Source of the DNA: Tamarix chinensis | Lineage: Eukaryota > Streptophyta > Magnoliopsida > Caryophyllales > Tamaricaceae | Reading direction: 5' to 3' | Length of the DNA: 64,000 nt | NCBI GenBank assembly: GCA_030549775.1 | Contig: CM060177.1 | Span: 67,385,638-67,449,637, forward strand | Part shown: positions 58,691 through 64,000 of the stretch, piece after piece | Numbering within the stretch: position 1 is the stretch's first letter | Layout of the letters: every line of letters begins with the position of its first letter | The notes under the pieces: model-generated | What the model saw: only the letters and a program-made list of their open reading frames with translations | Databases searched by the model: none | Told to the model about the DNA's origin: nothing | Position numbers and translations under genes: made by a program

Positions 58691-61600
58691 ATGGCAAATG
58701 AACAAACCAGTTCCATCTCTGAAACCTCTTCCCCTCCTTTCTATAATTCCAACTCTGGAAATTCTGGAATGATTGAAAATACCTCTCTTCTCATCACAAA
58801 TCATAAACTCAATGGAGAAAACTACCTGCAGTGGTCCCAATCCGTCTGTATGTTCATTGGTGGTAGAGGAAAAGAGGATTATTTGTCCCGAGAAACCAAT
58901 ATTCCTCAGGAAAATGATCCAAACTACAAGAAGTGGAAGGCTGAAAATCATCAAATTATGTCTTGGCTCATTAATTCAATGAATGTTGATATTGGTAAAA
59001 ACTTTCTCCTCTATGAAACTGCTCATAAAATATGGGAAGCATTGAAAGAAACTTACTCTTGTTTTGATAATATTTCAGAACTTTTTGTAGTGGAGGCAAT
59101 CCTTCATGACCTTCGTCAAGGAGAATTGAAGGTAACACAATACTTCAATATACTAACCCAACATTGGCAGCAGTTAGATATGTTTGAGTCTCATGAATGG
59201 AAATGCCCGGATGATAGGGCATTATATCGAAAGATACTTGAGTAGAAAAGAACTTTTAAGTTTTTGTTGGGTCTAGATAAAAGCTTGGATGAAGTCAGAG
59301 GCAGAATAATGGGAATAAAACCTCTTCCTAGTCTTCGAGAGGCATTTTTAGAAGTCCGCCGAGAAGAAAGCAGGAAGAGAGTAATGTTGGGCAACTCACA
59401 ACCACCTTCAAACCTAGATGGATCTGTCTTCACTACTTAGAGTTCATGGCCCCCAACGCCTGTATACAAACATCAGCCAAGAAAGGGGTGACCTTGGTGT
59501 GACCATTGCTCAAAACCTGGTCATACAAAGGAGACTTGTTGGAAGCTACATGGCAAACCAGCAAACTGGAAGCCAACCAAATCAAAGATAACCGTGCAAG
59601 CTCAGCAAGTGTTACTGAAGAACAACAAAGCACAACTGAGACCAGTCCATTCACTAAGGAAAAACTAGATATGTTAAAACTGCTGCTGAATAACAACCAT
59701 CCACATCGCTCTACCACTACAGATGCGGTTAGTTTGCATGCAAACTCAGGTAGATTGCCCTCAAAGCACTGGATTGTTGACTCAGGGGCATTAGATCATA
59801 TGACAGGAGATAGAACTCTTCTCTATGACTATCAACAGTGTTCCTCTAATCTCAGGGTGAAGATTGCTGATGGCTCTTTATCTAAAGTGGCTGGAACCGG
59901 ATCGGTTAAATTATTACCTGGAATTATTCTTAAATCTGTGTTACATGTTCCAAATCTTGATTGCAACTTCGTTTCCATCAGTAAATTGACTTGTGATAGC
60001 CATTGCTTAACAACTTTTTCTCCAAATGCGTGTGTTTTTCAAGAGTTGGGTTCGAACAGGAAGATTAGCAGTGCTGAAATGTGTTCTGGTCTATACTTCT
60101 TCCAGCCAACTAAATCCATAGTTGCTGCTACAAGTCTTTCTTCCCATCAGTATGATACTATTCTTTGTCATTCGAATTCAAGTGTCAATATAGATAGTGA
60201 AATTATGATGGGGCACTATCGGCTAGGGCATCCAAATTTTTGTACCTCAGAAAGTTATTTCCTAATTTGTTTATTGATAAAAATCCAAGGTCTTTCGATT
60301 GTGAGGTATGCCAACTTGCAAAACATACTCGATCTGTCTATCCAGGGATTCCCTACCACCCATCAAAACCTTTTGCACTTGTTCATAGTGATATATGGGG
60401 TCCTTCAAGGGTTAAAAACATTAATGGAGCACGATGGTTTGTAACCTTTGTTGATGACCACACAAGACTTACATGGGTATTCCTTATGAAAGAAAAATCT
60501 AAACTTACAAGGATATTCCAAACTTTCAATTCTATGATTCAGAATCAATTTGGTACCAATATCAAGATTTTAAGGTCTGATAATGCTAGGGAATATTGTT
60601 ATTCTGTTCTAGGAGATTACTTGTCTAAACAAGGGATAGTCCAAGTGAGTTCATGTGTCAATACTCCACAGCAAAATGGGGTAGCAGAGAGGAAAAATAG
60701 ACAACTATTGGACGTGGCCCGCGCTATTATGTTCTCAACCACTATGCCAAAATACCTAGGGGGGAAGCTGTTCTTACTTCGGCATATCTCATAAATCATT
60801 TACCATCTTGTGTCCTTCAGTTTAAAATACCTCGCAATGTTCTTATTAATTTTTTCCCTCATGCTCAATTCCTATCTTCAAATCTACCTCCAAAGGTATT
60901 TGGATGCTCCGCATTTGTTCATGTCTATTCCCAAAGCAGAAGCAAACTTGATCCACAATCCACAAAATGTGTTTTCATTGGTTACTTAGCTCACAAAAAG
61001 GGGTATAAATGTTTTTGTCCTATTACTCGAAAAATGTTTGAAACCATGGATGTCACATTCTTTGAAAACAGTCCATATTATTCCAACCTTGAAATTCAGG
61101 GGGAGAACACGACAAACTTTCAGCCTTGGTGTTGGGATTCAATACTTGAACACAATTATGAGTTTATTCCAAGTCAGTCTATTTCTCAAAAACAACCTTT
61201 AAGTCTAACTTGTGGATCTATTCCTTCTACACTAGATCAACCATCTCTACCCACATGCTCTAACCAACCAATACCTCAATCTACAACCAAAGAGCTTCTA
61301 GTTTATTCCAGGAAGAATAGGCAAACTCAAGAGTTGGTTGAACCCAATACACATCTCACACCTGTCCAAGATTTTGAAATGGATCCAACACCTGCAGAAA
61401 CTCATACAGATGGGAAGAATGATCAAGATACAAAGGAGATTTCAACAGAAGGAAACTTAGAGCTACCCATTGCTCTAAGAAAAGGCACTCGAACATGTAC
61501 TCAATATCCAATTAAAGATTTTCTCTCCTATGCAAATCTATCAGGAACCTATAAGGTATTTCTATCAAAGATGGATGAAGTTCAAATTCCAGCAAACATC

Positions 61601-63125
61601 CAAGAGGCTCTTAGCTACCCAGGATGGAAACAAGCAGTTCAAGAGGAGATTAGTGCGTTGGAGAAAAATGGTACATGGATTATTACCGATCTTCCATCAG
61701 GAAAGAAAGCAGTAAGCTGCAAATGGATATTCACTGTGAAGTATAAGGCAGATGGAAACATTGAGAGGCTTAAAGCGCGGCTGGTTGTTAGGGGCTTCAC
61801 ACAATCCTATGGAATTGACTATCAAGAGAAATTTGCTCCGGTTGCAAAACTCAATACTATTCGGATACTTCTATCATTGGCTGCAAATCTAGAGTGGTCT
61901 CTTCATCAACTAGATATCAAAAATGCATTCTTAAATGGGAATATTGAAGAAGAGGTTTACATGGAGATTCCATTTGGAGTTCAAGAGAGATATGACAGCA
62001 GAAAAGTGTGCAAGCTATTGAAGTCTCTGTATGGACTAAAACAGTCCCCAAGAGCATGGTTTGGTCGGTTCTCAAAGTCAGTAAAACGACATGGCTTTAC
62101 CCAGTGCCAAGCTGATCACACATTGTTTGTGAAACGATCATCATCAAATAAATTGACAATTCTTATTGTCTATGTGGATGATATCATTCTAACTGGAGAT
62201 AATATGGATGAAATAGCAAGGATAAAACAAGCCTTAGCTGAAGAATTTGAGGTAAAAGATCTTGGTCCTCTTCGGTATTTTCTAGGAATGGAAGTTGCTC
62301 AATCAAAGGAAGGTATATTTGTCACAACGCAAGTGCACCTTAGATTTACTAAAAGAAACTAGTATGCTTGGCTGTAGACCAGCAAGTACTCCAATGGATT
62401 GTAAGAAAAAGTTTGCACAGGAAGAAGGTGGAGTTCCAGTAGAAAAGGGGAGATACCAACGATTGGTTGGAAAACTCATTTACCTCTCTCACACTAGACC
62501 AGACATTGGCTTTGCAGTTAGCATAGTGAGTCAGTTCATGCATAATCCAATGGAAGAACATATGGAGGCAGTATATCAAATTCTCAGGTATCTAAAAAGG
62601 ACTCTTGGAAAGGGGATACTATTTAGAAAAACTGACTGTCAAGATGTAACTCTATACTCTGATGCAGATTGGGCAGGAAGTCAAATAGATAGTAGATCAA
62701 CCACTGGTTATTGCTCCTTTGTATGGGGAAACCTTGTAACATGGCGAAGTAAAAAGCAGTCAGTTGTCTCTAGGAGTAGTGCTGAATCAGAATTAAGAGC
62801 ACTTGCAGTTACTATTTGTGAAGGGATATGGATTAGGCGAATAATGACTGAAGTGGGTATGGATTTTGGAAAGAACGTGAAGCTCAAATGTGATAACCAA
62901 GCAGCTATCAGTATGGCAAAGGATCCAATCCATCATGATCGAACCAAACATGTGACAATTGATAGACATTTCATTGCAGAGAAGATAGAGAATTCTGAAG
63001 TACAAGTAACATGCATTCCCACTCGAGAGCAGTGCGTAGATATTCTCACAAAAGCTCTTCCAGGACCTAACTTTGAGAGATTGTGTAGCAAGTTCGGCAT
63101 GTATAATATCTACAACCCAACTTGA
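58691..63125 (+). pseudogene. Copia gag-pol polyprotein, inactivated
   Basis: Gag from ATG 58691: ITNHKLNGENYLQWSQSV, SWLINSMNVDIGKNFL, then in-frame stops at 59243, 59438 and 59489. An intact zinc knuckle C-x2-C-x4-H-x4-C lies at 59498-59539. After a frame change comes protease with DSGALDHMTG near 59779 (Leu at the usual Ser/Thr). Integrase begins with the H-x4-H zinc part near 60207, a frame slip at a T run near 60238, then CEVCQLAKH, HSDIWG, RSDNAREY and NGVAERKNR (all three catalytic acids). Another slip lies in a G run near 60757. Reverse transcriptase has YVDDIILTGDN at 62171. A slip near 62320 precedes RNase H (SDADWAG, RSSAESELRAL, KHVTIDRHF). TGA ends it at 63125. Four or more frame changes and three stops preclude a working polyprotein. 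Confidence 0.92.
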
Positions 63126-63132
63126 GGGGGAA
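63122..63132 (+). other. Polypurine tract of copia element
   Basis: TTGAGGGGGAA abutting the 3' LTR; overlaps the polyprotein stop codon. Confidence 0.85.
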
Positions 63133-63331
63133 TGTCAAATATTTATCCTCAAAGTTAGGAATTAGGTAGATATGTTAATTTCTTTTTTTTAGGAGGTAAA
63201 ATATTTTTTTAGATTGCTGGATTTTAGGAGTCAGAATATCTTATCTTTCTTATCTTTTAGTTATATGGATGTCTATAAATAAATCCTGTACTCTCTCAGA
63301 AATATAGAATACAATTTCTCAAACTTCCACA
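63133..63331 (+). repeat. 3' LTR of copia element
   Basis: 199 bp, TGTCAAATATTTATCCTC...AACTTCCACA, followed by ACTCC. Confidence 0.93.
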
Positions 63332-63859
63332 ACTCCTAACCTTCTAGCTATGGTGTCATGGTAAGCCTTTTCGATTTTGTAGGGGAGGAAGACTCGGAGA
63401 AGTTGTTTTAGTGGTTCAACATGGTTGAAAATGTATTTTCTTATTGAAGAGTCTAGGATGAGAAGAAAGTTTCGATGGTCGCGGGCTATGCTAGCACATG
63501 GTGGAGTAACCTCAAGTGTCAATGTCGCTTTTATTTACTTGATCCAGTGGTTTAGTGGAGCTAACTCGGTCAGTTCATGCGGACAAGTTCACGCATGTCA
63601 TGGTGGGTAAGTTTAATGTCGCTTTTATACCAAAATTGATGTAGATCAACTTGTTTTGGATGAGTTTGATGATCTTCAACAAGGAAAGAAAGATTTGGAA
63701 GTGAAGATGCTCAGATTTGGCAGAAATGGTGACAGACGAATAAACCTTCAACCAAGATTCATCCAAGAAGGGTGTCGATTTTGAAGGTTCTCCAAGAACA
63801 TATTCAAAAGGGTTTTCTAAATGGGATTAATCCAAGCAATTCTTATGAAGAAGGATAGT

Positions 63860-64000
63860 CTCACAAGAGAGAGAAAGTAAGCCAAATAGCTCAATTTTAT
63901 TCAATTCATCATATCCCTTATCTACCAACTCTTTTATTTGTCTTTGAAGTTCCTTAGACTCCTTTATATTACTTGGCTGGTTCATAAGGCAAAGGCATTC
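63860..64000 (-). pseudogene. Ty3/gypsy reverse transcriptase N-terminal fragment, cut by window edge
   Basis: The minus strand reads NQPSNIKESKELQRQIKELV then DKGY, which is the segment just before the first conserved RT block of Ty3/gypsy Pol (YRxNPxExxELxRQxxELxxKGxI). After DKGY the match is lost. The rest would lie right of the window or has been deleted. Opposite in strand to the gag remnant beside it, so at least two elements meet here. Confidence 0.6.

Larger units (their letters stand above)
58376..63331 (+). mobile_element. Ty1/copia retrotransposon, nearly complete but frameshifted
   Basis: 4,956 bp with LTRs of 200 and 199 bp (TGTCRAATATTTAT...CTTCCACA), primer site TGGTATTAGAGC directly at the 5' LTR, and purine tract GAGGGGGAA before the 3' LTR. 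Flanks GCTCC and ACTCC match at 4 of 5 bases. Gene order gag, protease, integrase, reverse transcriptase, RNase H defines Ty1/copia. Short LTRs and total length fit the Ale/Retrofit lineage best, but I cannot exclude Tork. It lies in an older gypsy gag. Confidence 0.93.
57555..63800 (+). mobile_element. Decayed plus-strand Ty3/gypsy element (leader and gag), split by copia
   Basis: A primer site TGGTATTGAAGC (57555-57566) follows ...CTCCATCA AATT, the same LTR-end and spacer pattern as the gag-only element at 4816-8434. Gag traces lie on both sides of the copia insertion. The LTR 5' boundary was not found. This could be a relative of the autonomous partner of the gag-only element, but that rests only on the LTR end and primer site. 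Confidence 0.5.
58150..63800 (+). pseudogene. Gypsy gag remnant interrupted by copia element
   Basis: Left part, 58150-58370: a coiled-coil-like stretch LQLKVEKLVKVQEVANGRVD, then AIEKAYDTQFKPLHDDLQEL, ending in stops. Right part, 63332-63800: GEEDSEKLF-WFNMVENVFSY, then KKVSMVAGYASTWWSNL, then VMVGKFNVAFIPK and LDEFDDLQQGKKDLE in other frames. These follow the Gag order (D..EF..WF..VE..F, ..A..WW..L, F.P, L.QG..). Several stops and frame changes; non-functional. Confidence 0.6.

Overview
The window is plant nuclear DNA. The evidence is a spliced, transit-peptide-bearing RimM gene, plant-type Ty1/copia, Ty3/gypsy and PIF/Harbinger elements, and initiator-tRNA-Met primer sites. It looks like a eudicot, but I cannot name the species. 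By my reading only one ordinary host gene is present. Almost everything else is transposon sequence, mostly very long LTRs stacked inside one another.

Bases 1-34645 are a deep nest of related Ty3/gypsy LTRs of 2.5-5.2 kb. They share end sequences (TGTAAYACCC...GGGTGTTACA), internal repeat cassettes and, where an internal region survives, a Del/Tekay-like gag and an initiator-Met primer site. From the outside in: a minus-sense LTR (9546-14494 plus 33623-34645) is split by a minus-sense solo LTR (14495-33622). That one is split by a plus-sense LTR (16979-32705), which is split by a 5.17-kb solo LTR with a perfect duplication CTTAT (17515-22683) and by a truncated gag-plus-LTR element (26401-32136). 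A 3.4-kb plus-sense solo LTR (10018-13430) sits in the left arm. A compact 3,619-bp gag-only retrotransposon with two 824-bp LTRs and perfect GTCTA duplications (4816-8434) sits in another LTR (3510-9545).

Bases 35365-43430 are a second, cleaner nest: a solo LTR of about 2.9 kb with duplication TATAG holds a 5.18-kb solo LTR with duplication AGTTC (36104-41286). The inner one belongs to the same subfamily as 17515-22683, in inverted orientation.

Bases 44214-49498 are a decayed PIF/Harbinger transposon (TTA duplication, transposase plus Myb/SANT-like gene, both broken). It ends 173 bp before the ATG of the host gene, a RimM-type 30S ribosome maturation factor predicted to act in plastids (six exons read, 49672-55087; 3' end not found). 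Intron 5 carries a perfect 133-bp tandem duplication. Right of it lie decayed LTR-like DNA, an old gypsy gag split by a nearly complete but frameshifted Ty1/copia element (58376-63331), and a minus-strand gypsy reverse transcriptase fragment at the right edge.

The most unusual material is inside the giant LTRs: exchangeable repeat cassettes (CCACCGG...GTGG units, a 30-bp minisatellite, a kilobase-scale TGGTAAT array), a G+C-rich polypyrimidine block, and a long hairpin kept at a fixed distance of about 100 bp from the LTR 3' end.
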